DNA of 64,000 bases from Chrysomallon squamiferum (taxonomy: Eukaryota > Mollusca > Gastropoda > Neomphalida > Peltospiridae): positions 9,040,669 through 9,104,668 of the forward strand of contig CM022679.1 in NCBI GenBank assembly GCA_012295275.1, in the 5' to 3' direction. The notes under the pieces were generated by a model. The model was given only the letters and a program-made list of their open reading frames with translations, was not told the DNA's origin and made no database searches. Positions 12,901 to 25,770 of this stretch are shown one piece after another. The position numbers were made by a program, and so were the translations under genes. Numbering within the stretch: the stretch's first letter is position 1; the number at the start of each line of letters is the position of its first letter.

Positions 12901-15900
12901 AGTTTTCTTTCCTTTTTACCTTTAATCTTCTTAAAAAATTAATGTTTAATATGTTATCTGTTTGCAGTATGTGCTGATAAAGTTTCTAGAATCACGTCAG
13001 GAGAGTGCTAAACGGATTGGTATTGTTGGAATCAAGTTTCATGGCTTTCAGAGAAAACATGCATTCATCAGTGAGGAGGAGATGGTAAAGATTTTCTTAT
13101 ACAATTTGGTGTCAGCTTTTTTCATAAATTTTACCTATTTGTTAGCTGCAGAGAAACCTTTTATGTTGTACTGTAGAATGAGAAGCTAGCTTTGTTCATA
13201 AATTTTATCTCTTTCTGTTTTGGTCTCACAGAAATCTTAGTGTTACAAGTGTTTTATCAGACATGATTTAAATTTTTATTTCTGATATGTTATGTAGACT
13301 ATTATGGTATGATCTTTTATTTATTTTATTTATTTTATTATTATTATTATGTATTTTTATTATTATTACTGTTATTTTATTTGTTTTTCACATTTTAAAT
13401 TTCATTTCTGATATGTTATGTGGACTATTAATATTGTGGTGTGATCTTTTATTTATTTTATTTATTTTTTATTATTATTATATATTTTTATTATTACTAC
13501 TGTTATTTTATTTGTTTTTGTCATTTTAATTTTCATTTCATTTTATTTATTTATTATTATTTTTATCTTATTTTTATTTCCTTTTTTTTTTTTTTTTTTT
13601 TTAAATTATTTTTTAAGTATTTAGAAAAGTACAATTTAGATGACACAGTTATTTGTTAACAAACAAAATCCAAAAAAAAATAAATGATTATTATTACTAT
13701 AAATGGACTATGGTTGGTGTAGTTATTTCCTGTTAATTGTTTGTTTGTTTGTTTGTTTGTTTTTAATATTATTCATTGACTATTTTAAAAACAGAATCTG
13801 ATATATTATTTGGATTCAGCTGAGCTTCCATTTACAATTAATTTTGTTTCAAAGGTTGAGCATCCACCCAATGCAGAAAAACACAAAAACTCGTCCAGTC
13901 TGGAGATTGTTAAATGGGTGCTGAAATTCCTCATAGACCTGTCACAAGACCAGGTGAACAGAAGATCTTATTATCAGTGCATTAAAACAAATATTCAAGT
14001 ATTAAATAATTACATTAATTAATCATGATGATGTTGTTTTATTTCAATTTTAATCTGTTTAAAAATTAAAACAAAGTGAAAAAAAATGTGTGTGTGTGGT
14101 GGATATATATATATGAAAACTAAGTGATTTTAAAATATATGAAAAAAAAAAGGTTTTCTTTTTCTCTTAGATTTCTTGTCATAAAATCAGGATTATCCTT
14201 TACTAGTCATAATTATAGTATTTAAACAAAATTTATAAAATATTTTTTTTTTTTTTACTGGAACTATAAGTATATCGTTTATGTCTAAATTAGAAACAAA
14301 TCAAAGTTTAATCCCTAATTTCAGGTGAAGAAAAGCAAATCAAAGTCAGATTATCTGGACTATTCTGAAGTGGACTTGAATATGATGTGGGCAGTCTACA
14401 ACCATTTCACAGACAGGTAATGTTGTACTGACTGTGTCTGAATAAAAAATTTCATTCATCAAAGAACATAATATATAACAACTATCTTCCAAGACCGTGA
14501 TTTCTTAAAATCAGTTTTAATCATATAATTGAGTGAGTATGTTGGAATAAGAGAACTATATCTATATCTAAATGATAATAAAATAAATAAATAAAATAAA
14601 TAAAACAGATAGACAGAATAAACAAAATAACAACGAAACTGAATTAATTGTGTTATAATTTTTAATTTAGTCCACTGGAAGGTTGGAATGACTGCAGCTT
14701 GCTATTACTGAGACTTCTCCACTGTTTTATCCCTATCCTGTCCCCTCTCAAAGAATCCTCTAAGGTAAGTACTCCATCATCATTCTCAAACTTACTGGTA
14801 AATATTTGCTTGTAATGTGTGTATATAATTTAAAAAAACCATTTTCTTTCTGCTGTGTGCTTCATTCTAATGCTATACGAGCAAAAGGCTATGAAATTTT
14901 ATAAACATCGTGTTTTGTGTATATTAAGATATGTAGCCTTAAAAGTGTGATGTTGCTGTAGTTGTATTTGTTTTTAGGATGTAGCTGAGATGATGTTTCA
15001 ACACCTGTGTAAAGTGATAGACAAGCCAGACATTGATTCAAAGAGTCACACCTACAAACTTGCTCAACAACTCATTGTGGATGGTAAAACAATCATTATA
15101 GTGTTATCAGATCTGTAACAGTTAATGGTAAAACCTCACAAATATGTAATGGTTTATGGTAAATTTTGCTAATCTATAATAGTGAAAGGTAAATTTCACA
15201 AACCTGTAGTAGTTAACAGTAAATCTCACAAACATAATAGTTAATGGTAAATCCCCCAAACCTATACTAATTAATGGTAACTTCACAAATCTATAACAGT
15301 AAGGGAAATTTCACAAATCTGTAATAGTTAATGGTAAATCTCACAAAACTGAAACAATTAATGGTAAATCTCACAAAACTGAAACAATTAATGGTAAATT
15401 CCACAAATAGCAGTAATAGTAAATTTCAAAAAGTTAATAATAGTGAAAGGTAAATTTCACAAACCTGTAATAGTTAATGGTAAATCTCACAAAACTGTAA
15501 CAGTTAATGGTAAATTCCACAAATAGTAGTTAATGGTAAATTTCACAAATTTATAATAGTGAAAGATAAATTTAGCAAACTTGTAATAGTTAATGGTAAA
15601 TCTCACAGATCTGTAGTGGTGAATGGGTAAACCTGTTTATTTATTCCTTGATAATATAAGATAGTGTGTGTAATAATAAATGTATTTTTCAGGTGCGTCT
15701 TTGTTTTTTCCTGATAAGGAGACAAAGAGACAAAGACTTTTCACCATGGTAAACAATGTTGATGTAAGTATCATAATTTTTCTTTAGCTTTTATTTTATT
15801 TTATTTTATTTTATTTTATTTTATTTTTTTACATAATTTCTGTTATATTTGAAATGATACAACATGTCACTATTATTTGGAACTTTAATAAAAATAATTA

Positions 15901-18900
15901 AACCATTATATTTAAGAATGATTTATTTATTAAATCATTATTCAGAAACATTTAATTGTTTTTATTTTTTTATTTAACAAATCATTTTGTGTTTAAATAT
16001 GTTATTGTTTTATATATTTCATGTTTTCCAAATTTTATTTATTTATTTATTTATTTTTGATTATATTTTAATTATTTTTAAAATTATACTTCTTTTATTT
16101 CAGAATTTGAAAACTGCTCCCTCAGTGTCACTTGTGTTCCAGTCTCTGTGTCATTTCTTTAGCTCAGTAGATCCTCGCGGACTTCTTGATATACCAACAT
16201 CTCCAGCTCAGGTTTTAACATAGTCTAAATTTTCTTATATTTCTAAAACTATGTATTTATACTACATTTAATTCTACTTAGACTAGAGCATTTTTTTAAT
16301 AATACATTTTATTTAGGATAAAATTGTTTTGTGTATATTATTCTTAAGTGAATACAGTTTTAAATACATTATTTCTCTTTTATACCATAGTGCACAGTAA
16401 ATGATTTAAAAATATAAAAGGAATGAACAGAATAAAAAGTAATCCACAGAGAGTAACCAAAAAATCAGATTTTTAAATGGAATAAATTATTATAAAAAAT
16501 CCTGTTAAATATAAAATAAAATAAAACTAATTTGAATAGTTTGTTTTTATTTATTTAAATTTTGTAATTTATTTGAAACTTTTTTTTTATTTATTTGAAA
16601 CTATTTTTATTAGAAACATTACATTTTTATTCTTATTATTTATTTTCTTTTTTTTTAGGCATTTGAACCGAACAATGCACTACATGTAATGCAGACACTA
16701 ATTGTCGTGGCATCTCAGGAGTTTGAAATTTCCTTGGAATCGAAAGATGCCAGTGAGCAGCTGATTCACCTGATTCGCTTGATGGGTTCACTGCAGACAA
16801 GTCTTCTGTCTTGGTGCTGGCAGCAGATGTTGGAAGACGTTGAAGAAGTGAAAACCACAGCTGTAGACACAGTGGTGTCTTGTAAGTCACAGAAACAGGA
16901 GGTGTCGGCCTCCTTTATATATAATAGCTGACGGTAAATTTCACATGTCTGTAATAGCTGATGGTAAATTTCACATATGTATAATAGCTGATGGCAAATC
17001 TTACATATCTGTAATAGCTGACGGTAAATCTCACATGTCTGTAATAGCTGATGGTAAATCTCACATATGTATAATAGCTGATGGCAAATCTTACATATCT
17101 GTAATAGCTGATGGCAAATCTCACATATCTATAATAGCTGATGGTAAATTTCACATATCTATAATAGCTGATGGTAAATCTCACATATGTATAATAGCTG
17201 ATGGCAAATCTCACATATCTGTAATAGGTGATGGTAAATTTCACATATCTATAATAGCTGATGGCAAATCTCACATATCTGTAATAGGTGATGGCAAATC
17301 TCACATATCTGTAATAGGTGATGGTAAATTTCACATATCTCTAATAGCTGATGGCAAATCTCACATATCTGTAATCATATCTGTAATAGGTGATGGTAAA
17401 TCTCACATATCTGTAATAGGTGATGGTAAATCTCACATATCTATAATAGCTGATGGTAAATCTCACATATCTATAATAGCTGATGGCAAATCTCACATAT
17501 CTGTAATAGGTGATGGTAAATTTCACATATCTCTAATAGCTGATGGCAAATCTCACATATCTGTAATAGGTGATGGTAAATTTCACATAACTATGATAGC
17601 TGATCGTAAATTTCACAAATCTATTATAGTTAATGGTAAATCTTACATATCTATAATAGTTGATGCCAAATCACTTGAATCTATAATAGTTGATGGTAAA
17701 TTTCACATGTCTATAAAAGCTGATGGTAAATTTCACAAATCTATTATAACTGATGGTAAATCTGACATCTATAATAGTTTTATGGTAAATCAATTGTATC
17801 TATAATAGTTGATTGTAAATCTCACATTATCTAAAATAGCTGATGCCAAATCTCATGTATCTATAATAGCTGATGCTATATCTCACAAATCTATTATAGC
17901 TGATGCTAAATCTTACATATCTATAATAGTTAATGGTAAATCTTACATATCTATAACAGTTGATGCTAAGTAAATCTTACGAGTGCTATCTCCATTATAA
18001 TTGGTCTTTGTAAACATTCTGATATTTATATTTTAATGTTAATTACTTTCAGATGCTACTAAAGTATCTGAAAAAGCTGTCATGGCTTGCCAACTTTTGA
18101 GGTCCAAAGAAAAAGCAAAAATTGTAAGTTTTCAACAGTTCAAAAATGAAGTCTGTTTGGATGAAAAAATTATTTCTTTATTTAATTAGTGTAAGATGTT
18201 TGAAAGTTTATTATATAAATTATTTTATACACTAATGTTACAGAGGTAAAATTACTCAGTGGAATGAGAAAAATATAATATATCTTAAATGCATTATCTT
18301 GATTCAGTTTATTAAGACAGTGTGAGGCAGTGACTTATAAATTTAAGAATAACTTCAAGTAAATAAGTGGAATAGATAGAAATGATAATACTATGAACCC
18401 TAACTGCTATATCTTCATGTTTATTGCTTGCCAATATAAACAGCCTGCATATTGGATTTTTAACAACTGATTTTAAAGCTACAAAATACATTGCAGAGGA
18501 ACAGTTTTTGACAGAAGTATAGATTGTATATAATTATATATGACAGTGCCATAAAGTAACCTTTTTGCTCATTTTTGAGATATTTTTATTTATTTTTTTA
18601 TTTAATAAGTCTTAAATTGTCTGCACTTTTAAAATTAAAACTGTCAAAAATATTCACCAAACTCTCTGAAGAGTAAAATAAACAAGACACTGATGTGCTA
18701 CTGAGCCAAGTTTCGTTAAAACTGAATAGATAAACATTCACATTTTCTGCTGCTGCATATTGCTTTGATGGTTTGATTACTACAGTGTTGATATTTAAAT
18801 ATTTTTAGGAACAGCTCATTAAGAATCTCCAGCCTACCTTTCTGTCCTCAGTGGTTCGACAGCTGGTAAGTTTTCTGAAAACAAAAATATGTATTTATTT

Positions 18901-21900
18901 AATTTTTTATTATTTATTTATTTAATTTCTTTATTTGATTTTTAGACTTGGAGGAATAAATTATTTCTTCTTCATGACAGATTATAGGTTCACTATAATG
19001 GTCATAAATTACATAAAATTATTTTAAAATTATTTTCTTGTTTCTTTGATAACATATAATAATTTCCAAATGTTATGTATCATTCGTAATTGAAATATAA
19101 TTTGTTATAAAATATCCATTATATTGTTTTTTAATCTTTTCTTTATTTCTTTATTTTTTATTTTTTATTTTTTTTACATTTTTACAGGTTACTGTTTGTA
19201 TAACCCCAGAGTCTGATGTTTTGATTTTTGCTTGTTTTCTAGGTGTTGATTCTGAATTTCATGTGTAAACAGCTGGGTCCCGCTGCCCAGGTGCACCTGC
19301 TAGACAAGATGAAACATTTATTGACAGAACTCACAAAACTGGCAGCCATAGTTCCTGAACAGTTTCCAAAAGTAATTACACAAATGTTGTTTACGATATT
19401 TTCTCTTAGTGTTGGTGTTGGTATTGTCTTGTCATTTTTGTATTATTTGTTTATTTTGGTTTTTGTTATCTGTGTGAATGCAGGAGGTGTGTGTGTGTGT
19501 TTTCTGTTTGTTTGTGTGTGTGTTGTGTGTGTGTTTGTGCACATGTTGTTTATGTGAGTGTGTTTCCATTGTGTTGTATGTATGTTTGTGTGTTCTGTTT
19601 TATGTTGTTGTGTGTGTTTGTTTCATATTCTAGAATCTAATACCAGACTAGTCAAAATAATATTACACTGATTCTGTTTTAATAATTTGATGGAATTGAA
19701 TTGTTTGAAACATGCTATTAGTTAAAACGAAATTCTGTATTAAAATTTTAGTCTCATCGAGAAAGAATAATCAGTGTTAGATTTTTAAATTTAGATTTTG
19801 TCAGATGTTTTTTTTTTTTTATTTTTTTTTTTTAAAGATTACAAGTGAAAACTGGGGTGATATGTATGCTGATGACATAACGCTGAGGACGTGGGAAGTT
19901 GAGTCACCACACAACTACGACAACAGCTCACACATCAGTCAGGTGTGTGTGGTACACAGAGTAGTCTTCATCAAGTGAATGTAATTTAGAATGAATGCAG
20001 AACAAAAGGATAAATCTTACATTTTTGGTTACTTGAAAATATATGTTAAAAATTATTTTATTTTTTATTTTTTATTTTTTTTTGTACAGTCCTTATAACC
20101 ATTCTCATAAAAAAGCACCATTCGAAGATGCTAAATAATTAACCATTTCATTAGAATTAATTAATATTTTATATATATATATATACATACAACACATATG
20201 TATATGTTTATGTTTTTTATTTTTATTTTTATTTCTTATAGGTGTTTTCATGTCCAGGGTCTTCCAAGTTTATAGTTGATTTTGATCCAAGATGTGAAAC
20301 AGAAAGAAGGTGATTTTTCTTCTTTTTTTTTTTTTTAAATCAGTAAATAAATAAATAAATAAATAAGTGTGTGTTTGCTTAGGAAATAAGCTTTTTTTTT
20401 GGATTAAAAACTTAAAATTAAAGATTGAACCATTTTTAACAACACAATATATTATGAAAATAAAATAGATGTAACTGTCATGCATTCCATTAAATTCATA
20501 TATTTTTTTCATGAACACTGTTTAATAATGTGTTGTTAATTTTACAATTTCTTTTTATTATAATTTTTGAGTGCATTTTTAATTTTTTTTTTTGAAATTA
20601 ATTTATTTACTTTAATTTTTAAAATTTTTAATTTACTTTATTTTTTATTATTTTTTTATTAATGTATTTAATTTCATTGTTTTTATTTATTTCATTAAAA
20701 TTATTATTATTTTTTTTATATTATTCTTATTTATGTATTTATTTACTTATTTATATGAGTCAAGCTGTTTTTTATTTTACAGATATGACTATCTCGAGTT
20801 TACAGACACCAAAGGGATGAAGATGAAACTTGATCAGAAAGTTGGTTCCCCGAAGTGGCCAAAGCAGATTGTGTTCAGTGGACCGTATCTTCATTTTACA
20901 TTTCGATCAGACAGCAGTAACACAGAGTGGGGATACAAGTTCAAGGTAGACTGAATATTTCCACTAAAACTGTATGATGATCCTTTTTATGTTAATAGTT
21001 ATTTATTTAGTTGTTTGTTTGTTTGTTTGTTTGTTTTTGTTGTTGTTGTTTAAATGTTTATGGATTTTATATTACAAATATGACTTGTTGAAAATTAGGG
21101 ACATGCTCTTTTAGATAATCATGAAGATATAGTTTATATTGTTTTAGGCAGAATATAGGGAGTAAAAAAGAAAATTTATGATACAGTCAATTTGTCATAA
21201 ATAATGCTTTTAGTTTGAATCATTAATTAATGATTAGTTCAGTGGCTGTAATATATTTATATATATACATTTTAAATCTTTAGCTTTAATCTTTATAAAA
21301 CTTTTGACTTGTTGTCAGTATTTGTTGTTTTGTTTTTTGTTTTAGGTTTTTTTTGTTTGTTTTTTGGGGGTATTTTGGGGCTTTTTCTTGTTAGAAAATT
21401 AGTACTTTTTGTCATTTAGTCTGTCTTACTTCAGTGCATTTATTGTTTTCTACAACAGATGATTTTACATAAATAATAATAATTTGGTGGGATATATTTT
21501 ATATTTTTATTTTCTGTCACTATTATAGTAATAATTTGCTGGTGTAATTTAATATATTTCTTATTTTCTGACATATTAAAATAATTTTATTTTCTCACTC
21601 ACATTATAATAAAATTTGTTGGTATAATTTTTAGATTTTATTTTTTCTTTATCTTAATAACTGGTATAATTTCAAATTACTTTTTAATAATATTTTAGTG
21701 GTATAATGTTAATTTATTGTTGTTTCCTGGCAGGTTACAGCAAAGGGTTGTCCAGATGTCCCTCTGTCCTGGCCGTATGACTTACAGCTAGGACTGTGTA
21801 AACTGTTCGGAGGTCTTTGTGGTGCTGTTCTCTCTTCCAACCCAAGTAAGATAAAACAAAACATATATATATTCTTTTTACAAATTTTTCATTCAGCAGT

Positions 21901-24167
21901 TAGAGTCCATTCTCTGCCTCTTGATTTATTACAGTTTAGTTTTTCCTCTCTTTTTTTAATTTTTTTTTTTTTTTTTTTTTTTTTTAAATACAGCTTATAT
22001 GTATTTCTTATCCTTTTCTTTTAAATTGATGTTATTTTTAAAAATTAAATGAGTTTTGTTGCATAAAGTGTCTATATTTGTCTGATATGGTGGGTGTGAC
22101 ATTGTCAAAGTCAATTATTAATTTTTTTTTTAAATGTGAAATTTGGATATTTTCGTATTCAGATTTTTAAAATGTTTGATATAGTCAGACATTCTGTTAT
22201 TTCTGTGTGTTTACAGTTGTTCCAAACAGCAGTTTGACAATTCTTGATGAACAGGGAGACCAGGATGTTCTCAGAAGTGAGTTGTGGACATCTTTGTTTC
22301 GTGGAGGTTACCAGACGGGCAAACTGCAGAGATCTTTGTCAGGAAAAGTTGTACGTTTTAACTTTTTTAGTCCACATTATTACAGCTACAGAGTATATCT
22401 GTGCATATGTGTTTGTATGTGTTTATCTAGTACAAATGTTTTTTTTATAAATGTGTATATGTGTATTTTGAGTATGTTTGTATCTATCTATGTATGTATG
22501 TTTTTGTTATTTGTATGTATATATATATGTATATCTATGGGTGTATGTACATACATGTGTATTTTAGTGTAAAAGTCTTTGTTTTTATATTATTAATATG
22601 TGCATGTTTTAAGAATACAAATTTCATTTTCGTATAGTTCACTGATGAGGCAGGAACACCACTGAATTTCATCATGGAGATTGTTAACAAGGAGTCCAAA
22701 ACTGCAATCACCCTTCTAGAGAGGTTTCTTTTCTACATATATATTTTTTTAAACAACATACAGAGACAGTAATGTTTAATAGAAAAGATTAATATTACTG
22801 TTATTATTGAATTAGTATCGAAATTCATTTTATTAAAACATCTAATTTATATGTCTTCCTTGTTGTTGTTTTCTTTTACTTACATTTCCACTCTTGCTCC
22901 AAATATCTCTGTATTAAATGGTAAACATAAGATAAACATTTCATAAAAATCTTTAATTTAATTTTTTTTATTTTTTTACAGTTTTGTATAGTTCATTTTT
23001 TTGGTGTTAATTTCTACCTTTTTTTTAAAAGAATTTTTTGATACCAATTTTGTACAGATGCCAAGAAAACCGAAGCAAGATGCTGCTATTTGAGACGGAG
23101 GAAATTGAATCAACAGTCATTGCTGTCTTTGCAGCTCTTTTGTGGCACACACAACAACTGCGAGATGACATCAAGAAATACTGTGAGTTTAGTTTATTTT
23201 CCACAGGTACTAGATTTCCTTATTATGCAGTTTAAATTCAGGAAAAAAGAAATCATAGAAAACGTTCATTATTAGAAAATGTTGGTTGTTTTAACGTGCG
23301 TATTTGAAAGGTACATAGTATAAACCTCTTGGGGTTTTGTGAGAATACAAATATTTTAATATATTTTAATGTATATATGTTTTAACTTCGTTATATAATT
23401 TCATTTGTACTTCTGGGATCAGTATAAAATTCAATTTAGTTGATGGCAACATTCAAAAAATTTTGAAAAAAAAAAAGGGTTAAGAGCCACTGTTTTAACA
23501 TGAAAGGATTTCTTGATGTTTATTTTGAAATTTGAAAAAATTTTTTATTACCAAGGCAAAAGCATGATGAATAAAAATTAATTACTGGTATGTTTTGTAA
23601 AAGAAATTAATAATAACAGTGTTAATGCATTTTAATTACTTAAAATTAACTGAATTTTTTGACAAATTTGGAGTGAATTAATTAAATTATTGCTTGGGGA
23701 AACCAGACCAAGATATTTATAATTTATTAATTTACTTCATATTTGGAAATTTAGAGCTCTACTTATAACTGTATTTTTGTGTAATTACAGCTATTACATT
23801 TTCACAGGTTGTTATTTTTTGAGAGGGTATGTACGTAAACAGAAATGTGCCAAAACTTCTATTACTTGAATATTTAACACTAATTTGTAAAGCTGTTGTG
23901 TTAATTTAAGTTTCAGCTAAGAGTGAAATGTCTGTACCAGACGGCATCCATCAGGCTTATACCACAGCAGAGTCTCTGAGACTGCCTCTTGTGAGTTTGT
24001 AATGTTTAACCTGTCTTCAGTTCTCTATGTAAGAAGTCACTTTGTTTTGTAATCTCTGTAGATTTAATTTTGGGAGATATACTCTTTTTTTTTGTTGTTG
24101 GTGAGGTTGTTTCTTTTGTTTTGTTTTTTTTTTTTTTGCTTTTCTTGTGGGTTTTTTAGTGTGATTT

Positions 24168-24201
<34 letters not shown>

Positions 24202-25733
24202 CATTCAAGAAAAATAAGATTTTTTAGTTTTTTTTTTACGTTTATACCCATTTATTTTAATTTAATATTTTTTTTTTAAATAATTTTTTTTCCTGAAGTA
24301 CTTAAATTAGCCAAACTAGGATTTTCTTGTCAAACAAAGTTTTATAACATTTTGTTCTTCTGGGAAATAAGCCATATATATATATTTTATAATAGTTGTG
24401 TTTCATCTTTTTTGTACATTTTCCCAGGCTAGCCAGAAACAAATACAGCAGGCACTTGAAGATGGAAAACCATTGCCTGATGATAAAAATCCAGGTATAA
24501 ACCTGTTTTTTTTAAAGTCCATTGTTAATTCTTTCTAGACATTAAATTTGTTTCTTTTGTTTCCTTTAGCTACAAAGAATCATACTGTTTTGTTTTTCTT
24601 TCAGTTATTATCTGTAAAGAAAAGGCACTGTACTTGTTAAAATTTGCTGGTTTGACAAAAATTCAGCTAAGATACGAGGTAATTACATTTTCATATAATA
24701 ATTTCAGTTTTAAACTAAACAGTAACATTTACTTTGTAATAAAGAATTATTAAATTCAATGCTAATGACATATTTAGTATTTTTAATTTTGTTTTAAAAA
24801 TAATAGAAAATGTATATTTATGTTTTTAATTTTAAACAGTAGCCAATGATAGAATACTTGTCAGAACAAGTAATATTCATTTTGTTTTCATTAGAATAGA
24901 TTGTTAATTAAAATAATAGAAGTATGACAAATAAATAATTTTTACCTTTTTTTTTATATCGGATTAAAAAAAAATCACAAAATAATGACAAGTTTTTAAA
25001 ATGGTTTTTAAGAGTCCTGTTTAATTTATTTTTACAGATGAGATCCAAGGCTCACAAGAATTCATTAAAGAAACTTGGCAACAAAAAATCTGACAAAAAT
25101 ATTTTAAGAGTTAGTATAAAATGAATCATTGTTTATTATATTGTTTAGCTGGAATATTCAGATTGTTATTTATTTTGAATTTATTTTGAATTATTTTGAA
25201 TTATTGACAAATTCAGTGTGTTTACATACAAATATGCATAAATGCAAACATGCACAAACTGAAAACACAAATTAATAAAATTGAAGAAAACAAAACCTGA
25301 GATAAATTACTTTTAACCAAAAAAATATATTTTTAAAAAATTTGTTTCTTTTCTACTTTTATTTGGTTATCAATCAACTTCTAATATAACAGAAGAATTG
25401 CAGTCATGTATACAGTCAATATAAAAATAAACCTTTATAATCTAAAACCTTTAAAAAAAACGTTCTGTTGAAAAATGTCTATGTACAATACAGACATTGC
25501 TGGAACAAATCCAAATAAAAATCATGTAAATTTTGATGTGTTTCAGAATGAAACTTCAGAAAAGTATCCATCCTTCCGTCTGGTGATGGAGTTTGTTCAG
25601 GATCCTGCCTGGACAACTGAAAGGTAAAATAAACTCTTGTGTTATAATCAGTTGATTTTCCTGGTGAAAGAATTATTTTAAAAAACAAATCAATCAAAAA
25701 ACTCCCAGACAGTATCATACATGCTGTTATCTA

Positions 25734-25770
<37 letters not shown>

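Larger units (their letters stand above)
6983..15763 (+). other. ZZEF1: ZZEF1 exons 13-28: long region after the DOC domain
   Basis: Exons: 6983-7114, 7996-8112, 8639-8742, 8946-9026, 9442-9546, 9851-9936, 10591-10646, 11073-11162, 11568-11630, 12001-12043, 12968-13084, 13795-13953, 14325-14416, 14671-14764, 14978-15083, 15693-15763. The segment aligns by eye along its length with the recalled human protein, for example RQALEHMPPLSL, RVDGG-type basic turns near exon 19, and the KFLESRQESAKRIG segment in exon 23. No named domain beyond the family is visible, and it is mainly predicted helix and strand. Intron 20 has a GC donor at 11163. Introns 13, 22 and 27 contain arrays that include splice-site sequence or begin at the exon border. 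Confidence 0.88.

Noticed and set aside
16945-17805. 286-residue plus-strand ORF and antisense ORFs of 139 and 61 residues
   Set aside because: They read through a 30-bp minisatellite whose period is a multiple of three. They lie in a ZZEF1 intron, and the plus-strand ORF is cut off from exon 30 by a stop.
16922-17975. CRISPR-like array
   Set aside because: The 30-bp units are contiguous with no unique spacers and the host is clearly a eukaryote.
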